A DNA stretch of 64,000 bases from Pyrenophora tritici-repentis (GCF_003171515.1 NC_089391.1:2356001-2420000), one strand, 5' to 3'; positions 20,748-34,071 are shown, numbered from the stretch's first letter. The notes: generated from the sequence alone by a model not told the origin. Numbers and translations: made by a program.

Positions 20748-23502
20748 CTACTCAACGACCACCCCCTCCATGCCCTCCCCCAACAGTCCCATGCCCCCTA
20801 TGCCACCCACAATCTCATCCATCTCCCCCAGTGTGAAATCTAGCAAATAGCTCTCATCCACCAATTCCTCAATGCGCCTATAATGCCTCTCGGAATAAAC
20901 CCTCATCGCATCCAAGACATCCTTCAAGCTGCCCTTAGCCCCCACCTTGCCCTTCGGCCTCAACCCCGCCAGTCTATCGGCCGGAAAACTCTTAACCACG
21001 GTCCAAAGAATCCTCTGCGCAACAGGCGCTGTCCGAACATTAGTGTTCCAGTCACGCAGACGAAGGAGAAGCTTGTACAACTGCTCGTCAGCAAGAGAAG
21101 CGATGACGTCGTCGACAGAGGCGAGACCAGACAGGCTGTCGGAATCTGGAGATTCTGTTTCTACGACTGATTTGAAGAGGGAGAAGAGCCGGGCTGGTTG
21201 GTCCATCTGGAGGGCTAGAACGATTGCTTCGCGGTAGTTTCCGGCGTAGACGAAGTTTTGGAGTTTTTGGTCGAGCTCTACACGTTGGGTTTCTTGGGCA
21301 GTGGCCGCTTCGAGGGTAGTGCTAGTTGTGTCGCGCCAGAAGGTTATTACGCTGTCACCGCCTCCTGAGACCAGCACACCGGTCGTGGGGTGCGATACTA
21401 GTGCCCACACGCGGTCTGTATGGTTGTCAAGCGTTGTCATTGTTTCGCCCGAGATGGAGTCCCAGATCTTTACCAGGCCGTCGCCGGCTGCGGAGGCGAG
21501 TTGGGGACCGCGTTTGTCGCGGGCGTCGACAGGGCGGTAGGGTAGCCATGAAAGCTTTAGGACACTGTTGGAGTGGCCTTCGAGAGTGAGGAGACAGCTG
21601 TAGTCTGCTAGACTCCAGACCTTGACTGTCTTGTCTCCACTGCCCGTTGCGATCAAGCCTTTGTTGCCAGAGTTGGGGGCTTGAGAGTCTTTAGGTGCGA
21701 ATTTCACGGACCAGACACCTCGTTTGTGGCCACGGAGGACACCTATAGCTTCTCCTTCTGCGGAAGAGTAGATTTTGACTGTGCGATCTTGGGAAGCGGA
21801 TGCGAAGAGGGTTCCTGAGGGATCAATGTCGATTGCATTGATATCTTTGTCGTGTGCTTTGCGGGTATACTTTGCTCGTAGCTTGCCCTTCATTTCTTTT
21901 GTGGTATCCCATCGCTTTACAGTCCGGTCTTGAGACCCAGTGACAATATATGCTGGCGGGTGTGATAGCGGGTCTGTAAAGGCTGCTGACGATTCCTGGG
22001 GAGCTGCATGTGGTAGAGCAATGGCTCCTAGCGACTCGGCGTGACCAGTGAGTACGGCAGTACAGGTATACGACTCATTTTTAGGATCCAGTCGCCATAA
22101 CCGAGCTGTGTTGTCTTTTGCACCAGTGACTAGCCAATGCCCAGACCAATCCACGTCTAAACAGATGACAATGTCTTCATGCCCTTTCAGCAACCCCACG
22201 TCGGCACCAAAGTATCTTCCTTCGGTCGCATCATCACCCTCTGACTCGTTCAGCGTAATTATCCGGATGTCTTCCGAGTTTGTATTCAATGCTAATAGAG
22301 ACTTGTCTCGTCCAACATATGCAATGTCAATGACTTCGTCATGCGTTCCAGAGACGCGTCGGAAGATTGGCAGGGGTTCGATGGTCTCTTCCACAACAAG
22401 AGATTCGGCAGATTTGAGGGTGTGGAAGTTGAGCACTTGATCGGCATGTACCGTAATCAAGTACGGTAGGGATGGGTAGTAGAGAATGTTGACAATCTCG
22501 TCCGTCTCAATGCCAGGCTCTTGCTCTCGTGTGAGTTCCCGTCCATTCGACACAGACCAGAGTCGTAGTCGACCATGCTCTCCACCAGAGTAGAGAATCT
22601 TGCCATCTGCGATGAAACCGGCGCTCTCGATACCTTCGAGTGCAGCCAAGGTACGCTGAGACTTCCACCTGTGAGAGTCCCACATGATCAAAGTCTTGTC
22701 TCTGCTGCCGGATATGAGCACCTTCTCTTGGGGTGAATAGTGCAGCGAACGGACCACTGAAACATGTGAGTCCAACACTGCAGCGCTCTTCCTCTTGTGC
22801 AGGTCCCATATCCGTATCTTGCCATCTTCTGCACCAGACGCTAGTCGAAACTGTATCTGGCTCTCGCCCTGAGCTTGGTCGGACTCTGTATCTTCCTGCT
22901 TTGACTTTCTCTTCCTCTTCTTGTTGTTTTCGGTTGCATCTTCCCGCTCAGCTACTTCTACCTCGAAAAAGTGTAGCGCTGATACAACACCACCATGGCC
23001 GTGAAAGGTATGTGTGGTGTAACCACCGCGAATATCCCAGACCTTGACCACACCGTCTGCGCCTCCGGTTCCGACCAAGGTTCCGGTGCGATCTGTGGCT
23101 AAAGTAACCACAGGAGATGTATGCGGTTTTAGAGTACGAAGAAGCTCGAGTTCGATGGTGTCGTCTTCAGTATCTGAGGCATTCAGGGCAAAGAAGCGCA
23201 TAGAGAGCGAGCGCGAGCACACAATGAGATGCGATGCCGAAGGCGTTACTGGATTGCATTAGCGATTGTTGTCGCCAGAAAGGTTAATTCTTACATATAA
23301 GCGCTGTAATTGCCTCGCCGTCTCCTTCAACTCTGCCTAGCTCTTGCCCATTGGTGAGGTCGGTCAAAAGGACGTCCTCACCCAAGCTCGCGGCCAGAAT
23401 GCGCCCATCTTGGCTCAATGCTAAACTTCCACCCGAGTAAATAGGTTGGATGGTACGATCGACCTCGTATGTAGTCTTTACTGCACTTCTTTGCGCCGAC
23501 AT
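20748..23502 (-). CDS. UTP13: U3 snoRNP WD-repeat protein Utp13 (TBL3)
   Basis: Utp13 is a subunit of the UtpB complex of the small-subunit processome, acting in early 18S rRNA processing in the nucleolus. Exon 1 is 23502..23295 and exon 2 is 23248..20748, giving 902 residues; the 46-nt intron has donor GTAAGA. Two tandem WD40 propellers are evident from repeated GHxx...W/KIWD units, e.g. LISGSRDKTLIMWDSH, LVTGAKDNTARLWRLD and LASAAGDGLVKIWDS. The C-terminal Utp13 domain (YAGNYREAIVLALQMDQPAR) is present. A KKRKRKSK motif between early repeats may be a nuclear signal. The start MSAQRSAVKTTYEVDR matches the family start better than the upstream in-frame Met. It is divergent (274 bp) from the next gene. 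Confidence 0.94.
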
Positions 23503-23776
23503 GTTGTGAGTTGGTATAGAAGGCGCTCGGTCGGGGTTGTGGAGGAAGGCGCGAAATGTTCGAGGGAAAAAAGTTAATCGATAGTTAACGGGCTGGTTCC
23601 GCTGCCACGCGCTGACGTTTGGGCCAGGCGCGTCTTCCGAACCACAACTGCCGCCTCTGTCCCGGCGCAAATCGTACCAAACAACATGCTTTCAATATTA
23701 CATGTTCAGTGCGGGGTTGCTGTAAACATCACTCGAAATTGGTACCGTTGAGTTTATTTTTCAATTCGTTTTTATT

Positions 23777-25767
23777 ATGGGTCGTCAAGCCTACCTCGAT
23801 AAGATCGCATTCGTAGGACCCCTCTATGGTCACTTCTGACGACATGTCTGAATATCTAACAATTGAGCTAGGGGCGATCAGCTTTCGAGCCCACACAGTC
23901 GGCTTCAGTTTCTTCAGAATACATCCAACTCGAGTCGTCCCAATCTGAGATTCCAGCGCGATATCACGAAGCCTCGGCGCACAACTACATCCAGCTCTAT
24001 GATGAACGCGGCAATCCAATCAATCCTCGCTCTCAGCAATATGGCAGGAAGTTGAGAAGTGCCCAGAATGATGTACTTGCATCAGTAGGTGTAGTGGAAC
24101 GAAGACGTTCTTCTAGCCATGGACTTCCGGGTTCCAGTGAAGAGCGCTTCGAGCTGCTTGAAGCCGAGGACACAGTAGGAAATGGAGTCGCATTGGTCAC
24201 CACACTCACAGAGAACCTGTGTACTTGGTGGATAGGAACTATCGGAGACAGGATCCTGGTGCATACCTTGCCGAAATCTATAAACGTCAGTGCTAATTTC
24301 TACAGACGTTTCGCTATCACCATGCCCTCTCGTTTGGTCAGATTGTTGCTTTCGAGTACGCGCAATCTGGAACATCCGTTATCTATGCAGGCTTTGCTTC
24401 TCGCATGCTTGCCACCATGAACATCCAAACAATCATATACAGCACAGTCTTGTATCAGCCTATAGAACGGCTGCTCTATGCAACTCGGGCAGGTTCAAGA
24501 ACAAAGTCTTTCTTCCGGCAGATAAGGAAAGTTCTGAAATATGCGTTAGTCTCACATTTTAGACCATGACTTGATGCTTACTTTGTTTAGTCTCTATTTG
24601 GGTCTTGAAGGACTATGCTACCCATTCTTCTATCATGCAACTCTACAACGCATCGGCCTGGTACCAGCTCGAGCACTACTTCCGCGATGGAGCTCTCTCA
24701 ATCCCTTTTCCAGCTCATCTCCGCTGCGGCCTTTTTCCTTGTATTACAATGCCTCTGATTCGGCTATGGATTGTATCAAGGCCGCCTTGACCTCACCCGT
24801 TGTTATATTATGCGTTGGACTTTCGTTAGAACGCTGGGTCTATGCCTGCGTATATGAAGCTGTCGAGTCATCCATACTTCGTCCTGACAATCCCGACATA
24901 TCCAGCCGGGACGTAAATGGTAGGAGCCGAGCCTTGACTGCTCTCGGCATGCGGCGCGAGTCACCAGCTCTGGTTCGAAACTCTATCCACAAAGTTCTTG
25001 AGCTACTTGGTTGGGCTTCGCCACGTACCTCGCAGTGTACAGAACGGAGCGGCCCGAACGATGCCCAGGCGATAGACGTTGGTGGCACTCGGGTTACTAA
25101 CGCTGTGCCACTCAATCTTCCCGTTGTTCAGATGGAAACGCCGCCAGCAACTGAGCCACCTGACACGGATGTAATCACAATCCCCATTGACGCAATCGAA
25201 GATTTAATGCGTTCTACAACACCGCCAGGTTCGACAACAGGACTAGATCAAGACGAGAACGATCCCCGAATCCGCATTACTTCTAGAGAAGGTATTGTGG
25301 AGATGGAAGTTCGTCTTCCGTCTAGAATACTGTCCACTCACACTGATGTTGCAGAAGCTATCGGCTCCCAACGAGGTCATGGGGCTGTTGAGCCACTGAA
25401 TCAAGACCATCTGTCCGGCAACCCTTATCATCGCGTTACTCGACTCTCGTGCGAGCCTGCTCAAATGATCGGCGCAATAATGAGAGCCCAAATTGTCGGC
25501 CTAGCCATGCTCCCCGTCAGGATGGTCACTATGCGAATGATTGCCTTGCACTATCTGGCCGGCGAAGGACGGTACACAGGGCCACACCGCGCCGTTAGTA
25601 CAGTAGGATTTCCCGGCAGCTTTAGCTGGCAAGAGGTTGGCGTACAACTCTCCCGGGTAGCGCTCTGTGGGGCGTTGGAAGTAACTATTGATCTCGGGCT
25701 GTGGGGACTGCAATATCTGGCTATAACAAAGTTTGGACAGAGTCTATTTGGGTGGGGTAGTCTGTGA
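23777..25767 (+). CDS. Uncharacterised multi-exon membrane protein, 612 residues
   Basis: I assembled four exons: 23777..23812, 23872..24258, 24306..24544 and 24591..25767. Introns are 59, 47 and 46 nt, with donors GTAGGA, GTGCAT and GTTAGT. The first has a textbook CTAAC branch 13 nt before its AG. All phases agree, giving one continuous protein (start MGRQAYLDKIAFGRSAFE). Hydrophobic segments occur around SFGQIVAFEYAQSGTSVIYAG, at SPVVILCVGLSLERWVYACV, and near the C-terminus (LEVTIDLGLWGLQYLAI). A soluble Ser/Pro/acidic stretch lies between them. I do not recognise the family. The architecture suggests an organelle membrane protein, which is inference only. Confidence 0.75.
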
Positions 25768-27547
25768 TGGACTTGGTAGCTCTCGGTAGAGTTATGCAAC
25801 CAGTGATATCCTACTATGTGGGACAATGCCACTTGGACGGGCTTGGTCGCTCTACTCTAGTGGCACATGGTGGTCGGCCGTACCCGATGCAGTGGCCTTG
25901 TGGTGGCACTTTTTGAAGTTTTACGGCTAAGTAGATTCGATTACCGGCGCTGGTAATGTTCCGACAGAGTATATCAGGTTCCCCGCGTGTGATTGGGGCT
26001 GTACCTGCGTTTGTGGACCATGGCAAATCGGCAAGTGCCACCCCAAACGTCTTTGAGCACTGTAGTGTCTTCGTACTCGGCAAGTAAACGTTGTAGTGCA
26101 GTCTTGCGGGAGGATAGGCCGCACCGCGTTCAAGTGGCGCCGTTGCCGCCCACGCCAACACGCGAAGCACAGTGAGCGTCAGTGATTGGAAGTGGTGGAT
26201 GCTACCAGGAATTGGGGTCGAGATTGGCTTTGCGAGGCGGAGATTGCGAATGATTCGGTAGATGACCGAGATGCAAAGGAATGTGGAGCAGATATACTGG
26301 TAGGCTGATATGGAATGTCGGCATGGTTGCCTCTGCAGGACAGGATCAACAGAACAACGGCGAAGCGAAGATAGGATTCACGAGATTTGTCTGTATAGCC
26401 GGAATGCTACGCGAACCGGCCACCGGCCAGGGCAAGGGTCTTCTGTGGGTGCGGATATGTACGCTTGGACTGAGGCTGTAGCGGCTAACGTCGTTTGTAT
26501 GCGGGCTGACTGGCCGGATGTAGACCTTACTTGTCTGGTCGTAGGGTGGCCCCATTTTGTAGTAAGCGTAGCTCATCTGGTACGGCAGATAGGCCCAACT
26601 TTTTCTAGTGGGTAGAGAAGGCACCCAGCACCTGGGCAACATGGGGATGCAGTTCACGCACCGTCGGCGTGGCAGATGGCAGTTGGACAAAAGACATTGC
26701 ACGCGATATATAGACACCCCCCCTTTTATTTTGTTTATCACCAGGCCCGTCCCCCCCTCATCAGCGCAGTGATTACTCGTGCTCGTGCTCGCGGCCGTGT
26801 CCACGGCTCCCACTCGTTTGCGTGCTCACCGTCAGTCGTTCCTGGCTCGGACGGAGTTTTGGTCGGTGGCTCTTGGCCTGACCCTGGATTTTACTCGGTC
26901 GCTCCTTCCTCGGGCCCCTGCAGACACCAGGCACTCTGCTTGGCTCCTTGTCAACGGACAAGGCAGGCACAGGCAGGCACAGGGGAGCAGCACCTGGCAC
27001 GCTTGGGGCTAATAGGCAAACAGTAGCCATTAGCCATCAGCGCTCCTTTTTCCCCACCACGCCATCTTGACTCTTCTCTCGGTGAACTAAGACCCTGCGT
27101 TTCCGCGTATCTTCACCGTGACCGCCGCGTCCACGTTCCCAAAACTTCAGCCACCCCGCCCCCGTCCCCGTTTGCATTGCATTTGCACTGCGTGCAAGCA
27201 CAGCACAGCAAGCACAAGCAGCCTACGCGCAGACGTCAAACGGCAGTACCCACTGCACCTTCCCGCTTGCTGCTACACTGGCGTCTTCTCCCGCGCCCAG
27301 GTCCCTGTCTGCCCAGGTGCTGTCCGAGACTGACGCAGCCACAAGACGTCGAGTAGAACGGCTGCGGCAGCTTGCTCCCCGCATGCTCGATTTGAGTTCT
27401 GGTCAGGACCAGTAGTCGGCCACGGAACATGTGTGTAGTGGCGTAGAGGACTTGGAAAAAGAAAAGGCGATCGGGCCATCCGTGCATCGCCAGCAACTCC
27501 CCAAGCCGTGGTAGCACTCGTACGAACGCGCCCAGAGCCCATCCAAA
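25768..27547. other. Intergenic, 1.8 kb upstream of the kinesin gene
   Basis: Several frames of 60-155 codons exist on both strands but none has domains or splice support. The right part is C/T-rich and likely holds the kinesin promoter and 5' UTR. A short exact duplication of AGGCAGGCAC lies at 26961-26980. Confidence 0.45.
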
Positions 27548-30444
27548 ATGTCAGCAAATTCGCTTCCGCGCCCATCGCGACCCTCGATAGCTCCACCTAC
27601 GGGACCCTTGCCATCGCTGCCAGTCGCGAAATCAAGGACTTCTAATGTCGGTCCGACGACGACGCGAGCTTCTCTACTACCAGGCGCTGCCAACACCAGC
27701 CGCGCCGTCTCTTCCTCCGCCGTCTCTAACCGCCAAAGTTCAACTTCAAAGCACCTCACTTCGCCCTCTGTTGCTTCACTTCCCGCCGACGATTCTCGCG
27801 GCAAGTCACTCCCTGCAGGAAAATCGCTGCGCAAGACTGTTAGCATCGGCTCGTTTCCGCAGCCCCCTAGACACGGCGGAAGGGCAAATCCCACCAGCCC
27901 CCTCTCGACCAGTTCGACTCCAGGTGGAGAAATGGTCGATCGCCGCGTTTCATCAGTCTCAAAGGGCGCAGTTCCCTCCCGCAACAGCAGTCTGAACAAG
28001 CCACGGACGTCCAATGTTGGTGGAGCACGCGGTTTACTTCCACGGTCGCCTCTCTCACCGCCGAGTTTACTCAACGGCAGTGCCGACTCAGTGACGGTCG
28101 AAAATGGCCATCTCAGCCTGCCTTCCCCACCCCAGAGCCGCAATTCTTCTCCCCAAGGATCCTATACGACAAGCGCGACCACGTTCGAAGATGGCGAAGA
28201 TGGTGGTTCTGACGGCAAGCCCCTCAAGGACGGCAAGGGCAACGTCATTGTCAGTGTACGAGTCCGGCCAGACGCGGGCGCCAAAGACGGCAAGCACGAC
28301 GCAGATTGGGAAGTCAACAACAAGCGCGCACTCATCTCCTACAAGGGCAAGGAGGGCGGAGACTACATTTATGGTATTTTTACACAACGCCACAAACGGT
28401 GACCAAATTGGAGCTAATATCCCGTGACTTAGACAACGTATTCGACCCCCAAGACAACAACGCCCGCGTATACGATGCTGCAGCTAAGCGACTCGTCCGA
28501 CGTGTCATGGAGGGCTACCACGGTACCGTTTTCGCTTACGGCATGACTGGAACCGGCAAGACATTTTCCATGCAGGGCACTGCTACAAACCCTGGTGTTA
28601 TACCATTGGCTATTACCGATATCTTCTCCTATATCCGAGAGACGCCTCAGCGAGAGTTTCTTCTTCGGGTGAGCTATATTGAAATCTATAATGAGAAGAT
28701 CATTGATCTGCTGGCTGGACCCGTCATTGGTATGAATGGCCAGGCTGGACCTACCGAGGAGATCAAACTGCGCGAGGACAGCAAACGTGGCGTTTATGCG
28801 TCGCCACTAAAGGAAGAAATCGTGCAGAGTCCCACACAACTTCTGAGGGTCATCGCCCGTGGCGACAACTCCCGTAAAGTTGCAGGAACTCAATTCAACG
28901 CGCGCAGTTCGCGAAGTCATGCCGTGGTGCAGATTGTCGTCGAAAGCCGAGAACGCGCTCCCGGCCCCGCAGCCACTCCGAGTGAGAAGCGAGCGGCTAT
29001 CATTCCCGGTGGTGTCCGTGTGTCGACGCTGAGTCTGATTGATTTGGCTGGATCAGAAAAGGCTGCTGACAGCAAGGAGAGGCGTACTGAGGGTTCCCAC
29101 ATCAACAAGAGTCTTCTCACCTTGGGTACAGTCATTGGACGATTGGCCTCCGACAAGGCAGAGAAGGACAAGGGAAAGGGAGATAAGCACTTGCCGTACA
29201 GAGACAGCAAGCTCACTCGACTTCTCCAGCCTGCTCTTTCTGGTAATTCGCTGGTCAGTATCCTATGTACGATCCAGGTTGGAGCCAGTGGAAGCGTTGC
29301 CGCAGCAGTCAGCCATACGGGCGAGACACTCAACACCCTCAAGTTCGCATCTCGTGCTAAGAACAACATTGTCAGTCATGCCAAAAAGGCCGACGACTCC
29401 ATGGGCGCCGCCGGAGACGCAGGAAGTCGAGCCTTGCTGGACCGCTACCGATTAGAGATCGAGGATCTGAAGAAACAGCTCGCGGAAGGCAAGAGCAAGG
29501 AGACTAAAGAGCCAAAGGAAGAGGTACACGATGAGCTGAAAATCATCAAGGAAGAAGAGAAGGCGCGCGAACTAGAGGACAAGCAGCGGCACGAAGAGCA
29601 GATGCTTGAGATGCAACTGGCAAGAACTGCGCTGAAGGAGCGAATCGAGCATCTCAACAGGCTGATTCTGAGCTCCAAGTCTCTGGGAGTGAACAATGGC
29701 CGGTCATTTTCATCCATGAGCTTCCAGCGTGGCTCCGTCATGAGCACCACCCACCCCGGTATCGAGAGAACGAGCTCCATCCGATCATCCGCAAGCCATG
29801 CCACGCTCGAAGTACCCGGTCGAAACCAAGCAACGCCACACCTACACATGGACGGCTCTGAAGAGGACGACTCCTTTGGTGAGAACGGAGATGGCATTGC
29901 GAGCCAGGCAGTGCAGATACAAGCACTGCAGGCTGATCTAGCGGATAAGAACCGTTACATCGCGACCCTTGAGAAGCGGTTGTTGCACGCTCGCCGAGCA
30001 AGCCACTCTCGCATCTCCATGTCACTGTCGCACAAACTCGTGGGCAGCACCGAGGAAGGAACCATGATTGCAGCCCTTGCTGAAAGGGATAACGAGATCA
30101 TGAACCTTCGCGGTCAGCTTGAAGACAAGGAGCGAATGATTTCGGCCCTTACGTCCGCCCGCAAGAAGAACGACAACGCGCATGAGGTGGGAAGTGAATC
30201 ACCGGGCAGCCGGCGCACGTCCGGTTACCGACGCAGTGCCAGCGATGGTAGCGGAGTTAGCATGATTCCCACCAAAGGAGGATCAACGTCGCCTGCTACT
30301 AGTATTACAGCCCCGTTCCCCCTCCCAGCCAATCATTCCAGCAAGAACATCGAGGAGATGACGCGCATGCTCGATGAGATGATCACCGGTCGTGTTGAGA
30401 AGACCACCAGGCGAAGCAGCTTGAAACCTGTTACGGAGAGTTGA
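27548..30444 (+). CDS. kipA: Kip2/KipA-like kinesin (kinesin-7 group)
   Basis: This is a plus-end microtubule motor, probably the Kip2/KipA type that carries polarity and dynein factors along cytoplasmic microtubules. Exon 1 is 27548..28373 and exon 2 is 28433..30444, giving 945 residues; the 59-nt intron has a CTAAT branch. A Ser/Pro-rich disordered N-terminus of about 215 residues precedes the motor (NVIVSVRVRPD). Motor motifs are FAYGMTGTGKTFSMQG (P-loop about 312), NARSSRSHAVVQI, LSLIDLAGSEKA and HINKSLLTLGTVIGRLASDK. Charged coiled-coil segments follow at about 620-690 and 790-870. A long basic/Ser N-terminal extension plus C-terminal coiled coil fits Kip2 rather than kinesin-1 or -5. 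The subfamily is inferred. Confidence 0.9.
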
Positions 30445-32173
30445 GCGACTCGTCTGCACAGCCAGAGCGAGACAGAGCTATGACTTGTATTTCACGCCAG
30501 CGAAAAACGACACGAAGTATCGTAACGAAGATGAGATAAGACGTCAGCACGGGCGGCGTGACACGGCGCAGTACTTTTACAACATTTTCCATTCTCCGCC
30601 TACCCTCGGTCACCGAGGAACAGCACAGCGACAGGCGTTTAGGGAACGGAGTAATAATGGCACAGGAATGGCACTCGGAAAAGCGCGACTGCATATGGGA
30701 AATGTGTCCATGGGCAGGGTCTGGCGCGCGGCTTCCTCCTGCAGTTTCTTGTTTCTATTTTGCGATTGCGGCCCCGGACGGCTTGTACATTACCACCTTT
30801 TTTTCTTTCTTTCTTGATTTTCTCTCTTCTTTCCTGTGCCGAGGGACTTTCGATCTGATACCCCCTTTTTTTACATAACTTCTGCGATACTCCCTTGGTT
30901 ATGGCATGCGCATAGCAGCTGCTATATCTAGTAGCTTCTATATATCCCCGGGTGTGCCGTCTTACCGCCTGAATGAAATGCCCTTTAATGGTATTCTATC
31001 AAAAGTACGATTATAAGTTGCTGCAAATTGCTTGTGATACCCGCTTAGGCATTTCTTCCGGCTTACACTATGGGATGGATATAGAACACTGTTGGTAGCT
31101 ACTCTATCCGGCTTAGACATACCTTGCGCGTCGGGGTTACGTACCTCGGGTCGATCACCGGAACGCCCGCTTGTATAAAATGCATTACCGCGGAGGGTCA
31201 TTGTGCATACGAAGGCCTTTGAATAGCACAGTCTTTTATTTAAATACTGATGTGCGTCAGATACGACCACTTTCTATCAATCCCAAACTCGTATTAGATG
31301 ATGTCAGTACATCTTTCGGCTGCCATTGGGTGCTGAAGATGCTCGTCGTCACCCATCATGTGGTGACTGATCTACTAGCGCCGGAGCCGGACGCACCAAC
31401 GCATCAATGTCGCTACACGAAAATGCGATTCTGAAACAACGACGCCATGGCCCTGCCGCACGCTTAGGGCAAACTGAGGGGTCCCCCCTCTTGCGCCCTG
31501 GAGTATTTCTGTTCCAACCTTGCTTGATGAAGCAAGTGCGATCTCCCGCAATTTTACCTCCGATCCTATCTCGGTTCTTGCAGCGTCTTGAGGGGGATTC
31601 GCTTGTGAAAGTGGCCAGAGGGAACTCGGGTCTTGCGGCGTAGGGCTCTCTTTCTCTCAAACGGGATATTAATCTCTTAGTGGGATTGCCGTACTGAGGG
31701 CTTTCGTTTTGTTTCTCGGTTGTGAAACTTGCGCTGCGCCAGGACGAGAGGGGCGGCGCGTCTCTTCTTGATACCTTTTTGCCGCAGGCTTTCTTGAAAG
31801 ACTCCCTATTCTCTCTTTCCCCCCCTCTCTCTCTTTATCTCTTCGTCTCATTTGCATGTTGGGGAATAAGGATTGAGTCCATTCTTTTTACTTTGCTCTA
31901 TTTTCAAAGTTGTTTTTGCTTATCTTGAACGGCGGTGCCTTCGTCCGCTCCTTTGCTACATCTATTTACTTGTTTTTGTTACGGTTGCCCTGCAGGGACA
32001 GAGGTGACGTTTACTTGCCTGCACATACCGACTTGGACCAAGAAGCTTCGTCATCGCCGTAGCACCGTTCGCACTGCAGCAAGCCGCCCGACCTTGGCCG
32101 ATATACGTCAATAGACCCTACCTGCAAGTGCCAACGCCGGCTCGGTCCATAGTTTAGTCTTGGGGCGTTCGAC
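30445..32173. other. Intergenic, 1.7 kb
   Basis: No gene is supported. T/C-rich tracts occur at about 30795-30875 and at 31800-31860. The second lies about 315-375 bp before the next start codon and resembles the pyrimidine-rich promoter tracts common in filamentous fungi. Confidence 0.45.
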
Positions 32174-34071
32174 ATGCTGAACCAAGCTGCGAAGAAGTTC
32201 TCCAAGATGCACGTTAGACGAAATCCGAACCTGTCTATACAGGCGACCACGCAATACTCGCAACTCAGCCCTCCGCCTCATTCTGCCAAGTCGAGCGCGT
32301 TTCTCTCTCCTTCGGCTCCTTCACGTCGTGGACTCCTCGCGAGATCGCCTCCGCCCAGTCCGAGCCTTCCGAGCTTGTTGCCGAAACATGGAAAGAAGGG
32401 TATCAACACGACCTATTCAAAGCTGTGGAAGCGGCTACTCATAGGATTCTGTGTTGTTTCCTTTATCGTTTGGATTGTGCTTGGGCAAATATACGGGGCC
32501 TCGCAAGCTGCGGTGGGCAATGTTGAGGAGGAAGCCGCTGAGGACTGGGAGATGGTTGGTGGTAGCACGTTACCGCACGAGCCTGTTGCTCTGGCACTTC
32601 AGGATGCCAAGGGAAAGATGAGGTGGACAGTATCAATACCTGCGGAGCTTAGTTTCCCATTGAAACCGGCGCAGTATCGCGAGGTCTGCCACCAGGCTAT
32701 GGAGGTGTCCAACCAGGTCAGGCAGGATGCACAGAAGCAGAGTTTTGTGAAGAGAATGTTGAATTATAATCAGCAAGATCAATATTACATTGACATACAA
32801 GAGGCGGAGGAACAGGGTCTGCTGCCACCCTCGAAAGCGAGTGGCCGACCAAAGGGATTTGTGGAGGATGAAGATATCAAAGATGGAATCTCTACCGAGG
32901 GGCTCAAGGTCTGTGACAAGTCCTTGACCTACGTTATGGAGACGAAAGACGCGGGCTTCGGCAACACGCTGATGTACATGTGGTTGGCGTATGGTTTGGC
33001 GAAAGCTGAGAACCGTGCCTTCTTCATCGACGATACTCGCTGGTACGTTTTGATTCCAACCCTAGTACCACACTCTTGACACTGACCATCATTAGGCCCT
33101 ATGGTAGATTTTCGTCCTTCTTCCAACCTCCACCTGCCGCGAAATGCCTCCCTCCTCCTCCTTCGCACATGGTTCCTTGCCCCCATACCGCACGTCACAT
33201 TGTTGCCAGTGCCGCCACAACTGGGTCTACATTTGGCCACTCATTCACTGAGGAGTGGGAGGACCCAACAAAGATGCAAGTACAGCGGCAAGTCAAGATT
33301 TTCGGTCTCGCCCGAACCGGCTACGAAGCACTCTTCAAGATCCGCCCAGAAGACGCAACATACGTCGAGGAGCGATCCAAAGAACTCTACAGTGCCGTAA
33401 AGAGTGAGGGCGGCCTCAGCATCGGCATGCACGTGCGCCACGGCGACAAACACCCCATGGAATTCCAATACCAAAAAGACTACATCCCATTAACCCGCTA
33501 CATTGACACCGCGCGTAATCTCTACATCGAAATTGTCGAAGGCGGTCTCAAGTCCAAGCACAAAATCAAGCGCAGCCTCTTCTCCTCCCCCGATAACACC
33601 CCCGCGCCCTCGCCGCCCGTCACACCACCTCAAAAATGATCCTCGCTTCCGATGACCCCAACGTCTACGACTCCCCCCGAACTAGGACCAAACTCAATCC
33701 GCGCTCAAGACCGTATCGTCCTCGCCACAAAAACCGCGCTCGAAGCCGCGCAAAAGGAACCAAAGAAGAACCACTGGATCGACGAGATCACCGGCTGGGA
33801 AGGCGGTTTCTACCGCGACGTCTTCTTTTCGCTGGGCCAGTCCGGCGGTAACGCACAGGATACTGGTAAGGTGAATAATGCTGATAGCCCTGTCCCTGAG
33901 CAGGCTATGAAGCTGAGGGAGCTGGTAGGAAGGGCGTACTTGCTGGATTTGGCGGTGCTGGGAAAGGCCGATACGGTGATTTGTACGGTTAGTAGTACGA
34001 GTTGTAGGCTGCTGGCTGTTATGATGGGCTGGCAGAGAGCGATTGGGGGAGGGCATGTGGAGGAATATTGA
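32174..34071 (+). CDS. Fucosyltransferase-like (GT23-like) type II membrane protein, with two compensating frame breaks
   Basis: Exon 1 is 32174..33042 and exon 2 starts at 33096 (intron donor GTACGT). The N-terminus is cytosolic and Ser/Pro-rich, with one membrane anchor at about 86-108 (LLIGFCVVSFIVWIVLGQIY), as in Golgi glycosyltransferases. Three motifs recall the alpha-1,2/alpha-1,6/protein-O-fucosyltransferase superfamily: GMHVRHGDKHP, ILASDDPNVYDSPE, and ADTVICTVSSTSCRLLAVMMG. The second motif lies in a different frame from its flanks. The frame shifts at an A5 run (about 33631-33635) and shifts back at a C6 run (33673-33678). One extra A and one fewer C would give a continuous protein of about 614 residues ending at 34071. 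Substrate is unknown. Confidence 0.75.

Noticed and set aside
25814..26170. 118-codon minus-strand frame downstream of the unknown membrane protein gene
   Set aside because: Overlapped by other equally good frames; no domain or conserved-looking sequence.
26346..26813. 155-codon minus-strand frame in the 1.8-kb gap before the kinesin gene
   Set aside because: No recognisable motif, and the region is low-complexity promoter-like sequence.
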